Source: Flavobacterium phragmitis (lineage in GTDB: Bacteria > Bacteroidota > Bacteroidia > Flavobacteriales > Flavobacteriaceae). From it: a stretch of DNA of 64,000 bases. Below the pieces are notes generated by a model that was not told where the DNA came from, made no database searches, and saw nothing but the letters and a program-made list of their open reading frames with translations. The position numbers were made by a program, and so were the translations under genes. Location: the NCBI RefSeq assembly GCF_900112575.1, contig NZ_FOMH01000001.1:386543-450542 (forward strand), written 5' to 3'. Below are positions 25,330-31,474 of this stretch, in pieces (position 1 is the first letter of the stretch; every line of letters starts with the position of its first letter).

Positions 25330-26409
25330 TTATTCTAATGTGTTTAAAGCTGTAATAATAGTTCTTTTGCGATAATATTCTGGATTTTCAAAACAAACTC
25401 TTCCTCTTATTATACCTGGATGCACTTTAACTTTTTTAGAAAATTTTAAAATTGAATCGTCATCGAATTCGTCATGAGTTAAGATAAACTCGTACCAATC
25501 ATCCTGATCAATTAAATTGTTTCTAGCAAATTCATCCGCTTCAAATTCCTCTTTTTCTATATTAGGCGCATTAGTGAAAAAATTCACATTTTTATACTTT
25601 TCATTTGTTAAATGTCTGTATACGTGACCGAGCTCATGCATTACATTATAAGCGAAATTGTCTAATCTACTATATTTTAAACTTAAAGCAATCGCAGGAT
25701 TATCTCCAGAAATAAAGGATTTTCCATCTACTGGTGTCTGTGAAGGTCTGTCTAATGTCAAAAATTTTATTCCGTACTTTTTTAATATAGATTTGGTTTT
25801 TGATATAGTGTCATTGTTTTTATAAAAACACTTTCTTAGCTCCTCAACTAATTCATTTTCTTTTGTAGGATCAAATTCATTAACTCTTTCAAGTTTTGCC
25901 TTAAATTCTGCAAGATGAGACCAAGCAATGACATTATTCTTGTTTTCTTTAAACTTAGATGATTTTCTATAATTATTAAAAGAATAACTGTTTATATTGT
26001 TTTCTAACGTATTTAAATCTGACGCGCCATACATTTTGAAAATCAAATTAATATTTTCTTCAAAATCAGTTTTTAAGATATTAAATTTTTTAAAATAAGA
26101 AATGGGAATTAAATTTTCTATTTGATTCCATGTTTTAATAATTTCTTGCTTTTTAATAATTTCTTTATCATTTTTAGCAAGATTGAGCTCGTATTCCATT
26201 TGTTTTGTGAGCCAAAAATTAGCTTTATCAAAATCAATAGCTTCAAGAGACATAGCAAGTTTCATATTTATAGGTCTATTGCCATTTAATATATTGCTAA
26301 GTAAAGAATGAGCAATATCAAGTCTTGAAGCTAATTCTCTTTGACTCAAACCCTTTTTATCCAGCATATTGCTTAAAAATACGCCAGGATGTAGAATTTG
26401 TTCTGCCAT
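25330..26409 (-). CDS. HTH (HigA-type) - ImmA/IrrE metallopeptidase fusion
   Basis: A 359-residue protein. Residues 1-65 form an XRE/HigA-type HTH (LHPGVFLSNMLDKKGLSQRELASRLDIAHSLLSNILNGNRPIN). A coiled, lysine-rich linker follows, then a C-terminal ImmA/IrrE zinc peptidase domain with HELGH at residues 258-262 and the downstream acidic EEEFEADEFARN. Proteins of this type sense stress and cleave or bind repressors. No toxin gene is adjacent, so it is not a simple HigBA pair. It is divergent from the multi-ubiquitin operon with about 540 bp between, and may be regulatory for this accessory island; that is inference. Confidence 0.85.
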   Translation of the reverse strand: MAEQILHPGVFLSNMLDKKGLSQRELASRLDIAHSLLSNILNGNRPINMKLAMSLEAIDFDKANFWLTKQMEYELNLAKNDKEIIKKQEIIKTWNQIENLIPISYFKKFNILKTDFEENINLIFKMYGASDLNTLENNINSYSFNNYRKSSKFKENKNNVIAWSHLAEFKAKLERVNEFDPTKENELVEELRKCFYKNNDTISKTKSILKKYGIKFLTLDRPSQTPVDGKSFISGDNPAIALSLKYSRLDNFAYNVMHELGHVYRHLTNEKYKNVNFFTNAPNIEKEEFEADEFARNNLIDQDDWYEFILTHDEFDDDSILKFSKKVKVHPGIIRGRVCFENPEYYRKRTIITALNTLE

Positions 26410-26646
26410 AAATAAATGATTGTAAGGTTGTTGTTATGTATATATAAAGATAATAATAAAACGCAATAATACAATATTTTTTGTTAATAACTTGTTCTGA
26501 TTGTTGAAAAGACTGAATTGATGTTTGTGTTTATTTTATTTACCTTTGAATGTATTTGAATCATAACATAAAAATGAATAAAAATAATTGTATTATGAAA
26601 AATAAAGTTTACAAATTTGATAACATTTTTAATAGTTTGATTAAAT

Positions 26647-26675
26647 AAAAAAAGCCAGGAGAAAATCGCCTGACT
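26647..26675 (-). terminator. Intrinsic terminator downstream of the remnant ORF
   Basis: On the minus strand AGTCAGG pairs with CCTGGCT (one U-G pair) and runs into seven T. On the plus strand the G-U becomes a C-A mismatch and no T-run follows, so the element is directional. It lies 33 bp after the stop of the remnant ORF and terminates nothing else on that strand. Confidence 0.6.
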
Positions 26676-26707
26676 TGTAAAATCTTTTTGAAGTGAACAG
26701 TAGTCTG

Positions 26708-26911
26708 CTAAGCTTCTGAAGTTATTTTTCTATGTGACAATTCAAAAGTAACTTCTTCAAAAATATTATACAAGTTTTTTAAGTTAATTTCGACGAAATA
26801 CATCTTAATATTGTGTTTTTCCTGTTTTGTATAATTTAAAAAAATAGAATAGCAATTACAATTGTTTAGATTACTGATTTTTAAATCATTATCGCTGAAA
26901 TGATAAGCGGT
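26708..26911 (-). pseudogene. Probable 3' remnant of a decayed gene
   Basis: A minus-strand open frame of 67 codons ending at TAG (26708-26710). It begins right after an in-frame stop and has no ATG until codon 36, which would leave only 32 residues (MYFVEINLKNLYNIFEEVTF...). The translated composition, with TAYHFSDNDLKIS and NIFEEVTFELSHRKITSEA, looks protein-like rather than random. A terminator follows 33 bp downstream. This suggests the 3' end of a gene whose 5' part was lost when the neighbouring island was inserted or rearranged. No family recognised. Confidence 0.35.
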
Positions 26912-26949
26912 CTAATATTCTTATTTTAAAAATTTAAAACCATATAGAC

Positions 26950-27636
26950 ATGGAAAATAATAGAGGAGCAGATGCTCCAAAATCAAAGCAACCTCTTGAA
27001 TTTATAATAGAAGGGGAAAAATTCGAAACATTCGATCAATATAAAACAGGAGCTGAATTAAAACAATTAAAAGGTATTCCTCTAGAAACTGAACTATATC
27101 TTTCTATTGCAAAACCATACGACGATGAGCTTATAGAAAATGATAAATCTGTAAATCTTGCAAGACCTGATAAGGAATATTTTTTTGTTAAGAAGAAATT
27201 GCATTTCACAATTAACAAAGAGCCTTTTGTTTGGTATAAACAGTTTATAAGAGGTATACAGGTAAGAGAACTTGGGAAAATTAATCCAAATGATGATTTG
27301 TATTTGGATTTACCAGAAGGTTATGAAGATGATTTTATAACTGATGATGAAATTATTGATTTGGCAAGACCGGGTAAGGAGAATTTCTTTTCAAAGAAGC
27401 CGGATATTTTCATTATTATAGTTAACGGAAGAGATAAGTCTTGGGAGAAAAGAACAATAACTTTTGAAGAAGTTGTTGCATTAGCTGGCGGAAATTCAAA
27501 TGATGGAAATAAAGCTTATACAGTGACCTATTTTAAAGGGCCGAAGCAAAATCCAAAAGGAGAAATGGCAAAAGGAGATTATGTGTATGTAACCAATAAA
27601 ATGATTTTCAATGCTACAGCCACAGATAAATCTTAG
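26950..27636 (+). CDS. Multi-ubiquitin domain protein (three Ubl domains)
   Basis: A 228-residue polyprotein of ubiquitin-like (Ubl) folds. Ubl1 spans about residues 15-80 and Ubl2 about 83-148; both end in the same motif, NLARPDKEYFF (69-79) and DLARPGKENFF (137-147). Ubl3 spans about 152-228 and is a different Ubl subtype, with FIIIVNGRDKSWEKRTITFEEV, VTYFKGPKQNPKGEMAKGDY and the terminal MIFNATATDKS. The last residues would be the site of adenylation, and they end in Ser, not in the Gly-Gly of eukaryotic ubiquitin. The stop overlaps the next gene by 26 bp, so the two are translationally coupled. Related multi-Ubl operons are described in bacterial ubiquitin-like systems; the target here is unknown. 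Confidence 0.85.
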   Translation: MENNRGADAPKSKQPLEFIIEGEKFETFDQYKTGAELKQLKGIPLETELYLSIAKPYDDELIENDKSVNLARPDKEYFFVKKKLHFTINKEPFVWYKQFIRGIQVRELGKINPNDDLYLDLPEGYEDDFITDDEIIDLARPGKENFFSKKPDIFIIIVNGRDKSWEKRTITFEEVVALAGGNSNDGNKAYTVTYFKGPKQNPKGEMAKGDYVYVTNKMIFNATATDKS

Positions 27637-28792
27637 TTTAGACTTAAAAAAACTCAGAGATGAGGGGTATGAATTAGAAATAAATGGTGGGTACGTATGT
27701 GCCCACCACATACCTTATGTGAATGAAAAAAAAGAGATAGGGTTTGGGGTTTTAATTTGTCCCTTAAATCTTGCTTCAGAATTTCAAACTTCAAGACCGC
27801 CTGATCATACGATGTTTTTTATGGGTGAGGTGCCGTGTCATAAAGATGGTAAACGAATGGATGAAATTCTTAATAGTAGTCCAAACCAAATGCTTTTGGA
27901 AGGGATTGTGGGTAATCATTTGTTTTCGAGTAAGCCTTCCAAGGGTAACTATGATGACTACTATGAAAAGTTTACGAAATATGTTCAGATAATTTCTGTT
28001 CCAGCAAAATCGTTAGATTCTTCAGTGACTGCAACTACTTTTAAGCCTTTTGTTGGTAATCAGACTACAAGTGTTTTTAATTATTTTGACACTAATTCTA
28101 GTAGAGCTAATATCATGAAACTAAATGAGAAGTTTGGAGGTCAAAAGATTGCTATAATAGGATTAGGAGGAACAGGATCATATATTTTGGATCAAGTTGC
28201 TAAAAACCATGTTGACGAAATCCATCTTTTTGATGCTGATGATTTTTCTCAGCATAATGCCTTTCGTTCACCCGGTGCACCTTCGTTAGATGAGCTTAAT
28301 GACATGAAGAAAAAAGCGGTTTACTTTAGTGAAATATATTCAAAAATGCACAAAGGAATTGTTCCGCACATTGAGTATGTTACAAGGGATAATATTCATC
28401 TCTTGGAAGAAATGTCCTTTGTGTTTATTTGTATTGATAATAATTCTGCTAAAAAACTAATAGTAAAAGAATTGACTAAATTAAAAATCTCTTTTATTGA
28501 TGTTGGTTTAGGTGTGCAATTAGTTGATGATAAGTTAATTGGGATTGTTAGAACGACTGTCGGTACGGCTGGTAAAAATGATCATTTGCTAAAAAGAATT
28601 CCTTTTGAAGAGGCAGTTGTAAATGAGTACGTTACTAATATACAAATTGCAGATTTAAATGCTTTAAATGCGATTTTAGCAGTTATAAAATGGAAAAAAA
28701 TATCGGGATTTTATCAAGATCTTGTTGAGGAATTTCATAGCACTTATTCTATAAATGTAGCTGAATTGACTAATGGAGACTATCAAATATAA
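27611..28792 (+). CDS. E2-like/ThiF-type E1 fusion (Ubl-activating and conjugating enzyme)
   Basis: A 393-residue fusion. Residues about 10-150 form a DUF6791-like domain of the kind predicted to be E2-like (EGYELEINGGYVCAHHIPYV, GEVPCHKDGKRMDEIL with Cys76, and HLFSSKPSKGNYDDYYEKF). Residues about 165-345 form a ThiF/E1 adenylation domain: GLGGTGSY (184-191), Asp208 and Asp210 in LFDADD, HNAFRSPG with Arg219, and VFICIDN with Asp276. The only cysteines are 30, 50, 76 and 274; none sits where canonical E1 enzymes carry the catalytic thioester cysteine. It overlaps the multi-Ubl gene by 26 bp and the DUF6527 gene by 20 bp, so the three form one operon. Confidence 0.82.
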   Translation: MLQPQINLSLDLKKLRDEGYELEINGGYVCAHHIPYVNEKKEIGFGVLICPLNLASEFQTSRPPDHTMFFMGEVPCHKDGKRMDEILNSSPNQMLLEGIVGNHLFSSKPSKGNYDDYYEKFTKYVQIISVPAKSLDSSVTATTFKPFVGNQTTSVFNYFDTNSSRANIMKLNEKFGGQKIAIIGLGGTGSYILDQVAKNHVDEIHLFDADDFSQHNAFRSPGAPSLDELNDMKKKAVYFSEIYSKMHKGIVPHIEYVTRDNIHLLEEMSFVFICIDNNSAKKLIVKELTKLKISFIDVGLGVQLVDDKLIGIVRTTVGTAGKNDHLLKRIPFEEAVVNEYVTNIQIADLNALNAILAVIKWKKISGFYQDLVEEFHSTYSINVAELTNGDYQI

Positions 28793-29219
28793 ATTCGTTA
28801 CATCAATTCCTGATGTACTTGAAGATTGTGTGTTGTATATTTCTATGGAGTATGGAACAGCTATTCATAAATGTGTTTGTGGTTGTGGTAATGAAGTTGT
28901 GACTCCATTTTCGCCTACAGATTGGGATATCAATTACGATGGTGAATCTGTTTCTTTGAATCCTTCAATTGGTAATTGGGGTTTTGAATGCCAATCTCAT
29001 TATTGGATTATTAGAAATAAAATTATACATTCTCCAAAATGGGATAAGGAAGAAATTGAGTATAATAGAGGTCAAGATAAGAAACTTAAAGCGAGATTTT
29101 ATGAAAAACAGATTCTTGAAAATGATAATCGAGAAAAAGAATTTGTTTCAAAAAACGAATCTGAAAAGTTGATTCCTTGGTGGAAAAAGCTGGTTAAGTA
29201 TGTTAAGGGAATATTTTGA
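28773..29219 (+). CDS. DUF6527 family protein of the ubiquitin-like operon
   Basis: A 148-residue protein with the DUF6527 pattern. HKCVCGCGNEVVTPFSP (Cys34, Cys36, Cys38) and FECQSHYWI (Cys73, His76) look like a metal site, and SLNPSIGNWGFEC is conserved around it. The family occurs with multi-ubiquitin/E1-E2 genes and is thought to be the processing or deconjugating peptidase, though I cannot show activity from sequence. The C-terminal end IPWWKKLVKYVKGIF is aromatic and basic and could form a membrane-binding amphipathic helix. It overlaps the E1 gene by 20 bp. Confidence 0.8.
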   Translation: METIKYKFVTSIPDVLEDCVLYISMEYGTAIHKCVCGCGNEVVTPFSPTDWDINYDGESVSLNPSIGNWGFECQSHYWIIRNKIIHSPKWDKEEIEYNRGQDKKLKARFYEKQILENDNREKEFVSKNESEKLIPWWKKLVKYVKGIF

Positions 29220-29231
29220 TGTTTTGTGAAT

Positions 29232-29263
29232 AAAAAAAGAGGCTTTTAATAGAGCCTCTTTTT
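29232..29263. terminator. Terminator after the ubiquitin-like operon
   Basis: AGAGGCT/AGCCTCT form a 7-bp stem with A-tract on one side and T-tract on the other, so it works in both directions. It closes the three-gene operon and faces the XRE gene on the opposite strand. Confidence 0.8.
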
Positions 29264-29294
29264 AATTATTTATTTTTTCAAAAATGAGAATTCC

Positions 29295-29690
29295 CTACTT
29301 CTCCTTCATCAACCTCTCCAAATACTCCACTTTATCCTTTTCAGCCTGAACCAAACGCTCATAAAGTTCCACAACTTTATCAAGAGGATTAAATGAGCAA
29401 TTGTGGTTTACAGTTGGACCACTATGAACAACAGAGCCTTCGTAATTGTTTTGGATATTGTTTAGAATTGCTTCTTCAGAAAAATTCTTAATTCCTTCTA
29501 CAGACACTCCAAGAGCTTCGGCAATAGCCTTAAGTTTTTCTTCGTCTATGGTTTCGCTGTTTTCAATAGCAGAAATAGCTTGCTGGTTGGTGCCTAAAGC
29601 CTGCGCCAAAGCTTCCTGCTTCATATCGCGAAGTTCACGAATACGGCTTATTTTTCGCCCAATATGGTTTGGTTTTGTAAGTGTGCTCAT
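29295..29690 (-). CDS. XRE family transcriptional regulator
   Basis: A 131-residue DNA-binding protein. The HTH (KISRIRELRDMKQEALAQALGTNQQAISAIENSETIDEEKLKAIAEALGV) occupies residues 12-62. A middle stretch follows, then a C-terminal coiled coil (FNPLDKVVELYERLVQAEKDKVEYLERLMKEK). This architecture is frequent in Flavobacterium and may mediate oligomerisation. It converges with the DUF6527 gene. It may regulate genes nearby, but nothing in the sequence ties it to the ubiquitin-like operon. Confidence 0.85.
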   Translation of the reverse strand: MSTLTKPNHIGRKISRIRELRDMKQEALAQALGTNQQAISAIENSETIDEEKLKAIAEALGVSVEGIKNFSEEAILNNIQNNYEGSVVHSGPTVNHNCSFNPLDKVVELYERLVQAEKDKVEYLERLMKEK

Positions 29691-30080
29691 ACTTCAAAGA
29701 TATTTAAAATTCCTGAAAAATTTATTTGTGCTGTAAAATACAAATCGCTTTTGTATGATATAGGGTTATTGCGTTTTGATACAAAAGAATCTATTGTGTA
29801 ATTCGCCGGAACAAAAATAGAACTTTTCGTACAATTAAAACAAGTACTATGAAAACAGAAAACAACATCATAAATCAGTAAAAAAGTTCGTGAAAAACTT
29901 TAGAACCATTTTCATAGAAGTAAACAAAGGAAGCTTTTTCCCTAATCAGGAAGCCTTAAAGTAAAAATAGCATTTAAACGGTTTTTCGGGTTTTTTACAG
30001 AGATTTTAAAGGTGTAACTCGCTGAATTAGATATATTTAATAAAATTTTAAGACAAAACGTTAATTTTATTGCATTATCT
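29691..30080 (+). other. Intergenic region with a possible small-peptide frame
   Basis: About 390 bp without a clear gene. An ATG near 29849 opens a short frame (MKTENNIINQ, then stop). In another frame a GTG at 29890 opens 24 codons reading VKNFRTIFIEVNKGSFFPNQ and ending at 29964. The two together look like one small protein gene broken by a frameshift. I could not assign it to a family. Nothing else is recognised. Confidence 0.35.
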
Positions 30081-30761
30081 ATGAAAAAGCTCGTGGCGTT
30101 TCTAAGCGCATTCCTAATACTTATTTCTCTTAACTGTTTTGGTCAACTTAAAGACAATGCGCCTGCTTCTTCGGTTAAAGGAAAAACGATAATATTGACA
30201 GATAATCTGGCGTCCAACAGCGATTATGTAATTAAATCATATTATGTGGAGGAAAGAATCAACAAACTTTTTGGCGGTAGAATCACAACCTACGAAGTGA
30301 CAAAGCTGGATATGGTTTACACCAACGATTTAGGACCAAACAACACCAGAACTGTGATTCCGAGATATGTCAAGAAAAAACAAAAAGGAACAGCAAGTTT
30401 AACGCATCCCGAAACTTCTGCAGAAAACGTTGCTGTTTCTCCAGAGCCGGTTAAAGTTGCCGTTCAGGCACCTGAAGTACCTGAAAACTATGTAAAAGTA
30501 GATGTAACCAATACCTATCAAAAAGTTCTGGAAAAAGGCTATAAAACCCCAGAAATGCTCCAAAAAGTAGCAGACCGACTTTACTTTGAAGGAAACTTCA
30601 ATACTGCAGCCGGTTATTATGAACAGTTGTTTATTTTGGTCAAAGATCCAGATGTTATTTATTACTACAGATATGCTCAGTCTTTAAAAGCAATCAATCA
30701 ACTGGAAAAATCAGATCTTTTGATGAAAAGGTTTAAGAGTGAGACTTTGGTGGTGAAGTAA
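30081..30761 (+). CDS. Secreted TPR-like protein
   Basis: A 226-residue exported protein with a signal peptide (cleavage after CFGQ, residue 22). The N-terminal part (KTIILTDNLASNSDYVIKSYYVEERINKLFGGRITTYEV) is of unknown fold. A proline/valine-rich linker (about 112-138) leads to a C-terminal TPR-like helical pair (TPEMLQKVADRLYFEGNFNTAAGYYEQLFILV and PDVIYYYRYAQSLKAINQLEKSDLLM). The TPR wording resembles the start of OmpA-type proteins in Flavobacterium PorP/SprF loci, but no OmpA domain and no PorP gene are present. Its role is unknown. Confidence 0.6.
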   Translation: MKKLVAFLSAFLILISLNCFGQLKDNAPASSVKGKTIILTDNLASNSDYVIKSYYVEERINKLFGGRITTYEVTKLDMVYTNDLGPNNTRTVIPRYVKKKQKGTASLTHPETSAENVAVSPEPVKVAVQAPEVPENYVKVDVTNTYQKVLEKGYKTPEMLQKVADRLYFEGNFNTAAGYYEQLFILVKDPDVIYYYRYAQSLKAINQLEKSDLLMKRFKSETLVVK

Positions 30762-30817
30762 GAGGTTTTAGCCGCAAAGACACAAAGACATAAAGCTTTT
30801 TTATTTTAAAGATATAG

Positions 30818-30892
30818 TTTTGTCATTTTGACTCAAAGGAGAAATCACACACGTAAATCGACACAGATTGGTAATACGCTTTGTGGAGTTTT
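30818..30892. repeat. Partial copy of the TTTGTCATTTCGACTGAAAGG palindromic repeat
   Basis: The left arm TTTTGTCATTTTGACTCAAA continues into GGAGAAATCACAC and then into a middle section (AAATCGACACAGATTGG...GCTTTGTGGAGTTT) resembling the middle of the complete copies at 31056-31163 and 61326-61433. The right arm is absent, so this is a truncated member. Confidence 0.65.
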
Positions 30893-30948
30893 TTAACAGC
30901 AAAGGCACAAAAGAAAAGCGCAAAGGGCGCAAAGTTTATAAAGTATAG

Positions 30949-30968
30949 CCCGTGGTTTCAACCACGGG
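30949..30968. repeat. Short hairpin repeat CCCGTGGT/ACCACGGG
   Basis: A perfect 8-bp GC-rich stem with TTCA loop in an AT-rich gap. It has no T-run. It lies next to CGCAAAG-type repeats (30885-30935). Its GC content contrasts sharply with the surroundings, as expected for a dispersed repeat. Confidence 0.55.
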
Positions 30969-31055
30969 AACACAATCATAAGCATAATACGTATGCATCA
31001 CAGTATTTGAAACGATGGTTGTGATTGAATATTATAATTTAAATAAACGTACAGT

Positions 31056-31163
31056 TTTGTCATTTTAGCAGAAGGGAGAAATTGCATACGGAAATCGACA
31101 CGAATTATAGATATGCTTTGTAGAGTTTCTTGTGTGATTTCTCTTTTCAGTCGAAATGACAAG
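31056..31163. repeat. Degenerate copy of the 108-bp palindromic repeat
   Basis: The right arm TGTGTGATTTCTCTTTTCAG continues TCGAAATGACAA and nearly matches the perfect copy at 61401-61433. The left arm has decayed (TTTTGTCATTTTAGCAGAAG). The middle (GGAAATCGACACGAATT) matches the other two copies. Total length about 108 bp, the same as the perfect copy. Confidence 0.65.
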
Positions 31164-31170
31164 ATTGTAA

Positions 31171-31203
31171 AAAAAAAGACTATCATTTCTGATAGTCTTT
31201 TTT
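31171..31203 (-). terminator. Terminator after the tRNA-Asn pair
   Basis: GACTATCA/TGATAGTC form an 8-bp stem with A/T flanks on both sides. On the minus strand it follows the downstream tRNA-Asn immediately. Confidence 0.85.
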
Positions 31204-31204
31204 G

Positions 31205-31278
31205 CTCCCCCTCTTGGGCTCGAACCAAGGACCCTCTGATTAACAGTCAGATGCTCTAACCAACTGAGCTAAGGAGGA
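31205..31278 (-). tRNA. tRNA-Asn (anticodon GTT), copy 1
   Basis: The minus strand reads TCCTCCTTAGCTCAGTTGG as acceptor and D arm. The anticodon arm is CTGACTGTTAATCAG, giving anticodon GTT. The T arm is CTTGGTTCGAGCCCAAG. The acceptor stem pairs TCCTCCT with AGGGGGA (one T-G pair), and the discriminator is G. CCA is not encoded. It is 74 nt long and identical in sequence to the second copy. Confidence 0.93.
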
Positions 31279-31317
31279 ATCACCTTAAAAGGTTTGTATG
31301 TTTGCTAAAAAAAGTTG

Positions 31318-31391
31318 CTCCCCCTCTTGGGCTCGAACCAAGGACCCTCTGATTAACAGTCAGATGCTCTAACCAACTGAGCTAAGGAGGA
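31318..31391 (-). tRNA. tRNA-Asn (anticodon GTT), copy 2
   Basis: A 74-nt copy, identical to the first, 39 bp upstream on the same strand. The two are probably one transcript that ends at the terminator at 31171-31203. The anticodon loop CTGACTGTTAATCAG gives GTT. Confidence 0.93.
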
Positions 31392-31474
31392 AAGTATTGC
31401 TCTTTTTAGCGAGTGCAAATATAAAACTATTTTTAGTTTCTCAAAAACATTTTCACTCTTTTTTTGACTTTTTT

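Larger units (their letters stand above)
26410..26949. other. Intergenic region with a gene remnant, upstream of the ubiquitin-like operon
   Basis: About 540 bp between the divergent ImmA/IrrE and multi-ubiquitin genes. It holds a minus-strand open frame of 67 codons without a good start (26708-26911) followed by a minus-strand terminator (26647-26675). The rest is AT-rich with no recognisable promoter consensus before the ATG at 26950. Either operon could be transcribed from here. Confidence 0.55.

Noticed and set aside
25330..26409. The HTH-ImmA/IrrE gene read as a HigBA-type toxin-antitoxin system.
   Set aside because: No small toxin gene lies beside it and its C-terminal peptidase domain explains the length without a toxin.
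31205..31391. The two tRNA-Asn genes considered as an attachment site for an integrated element.
   Set aside because: No integrase gene is nearby and the two copies are tandem and intact, more consistent with simple duplication.
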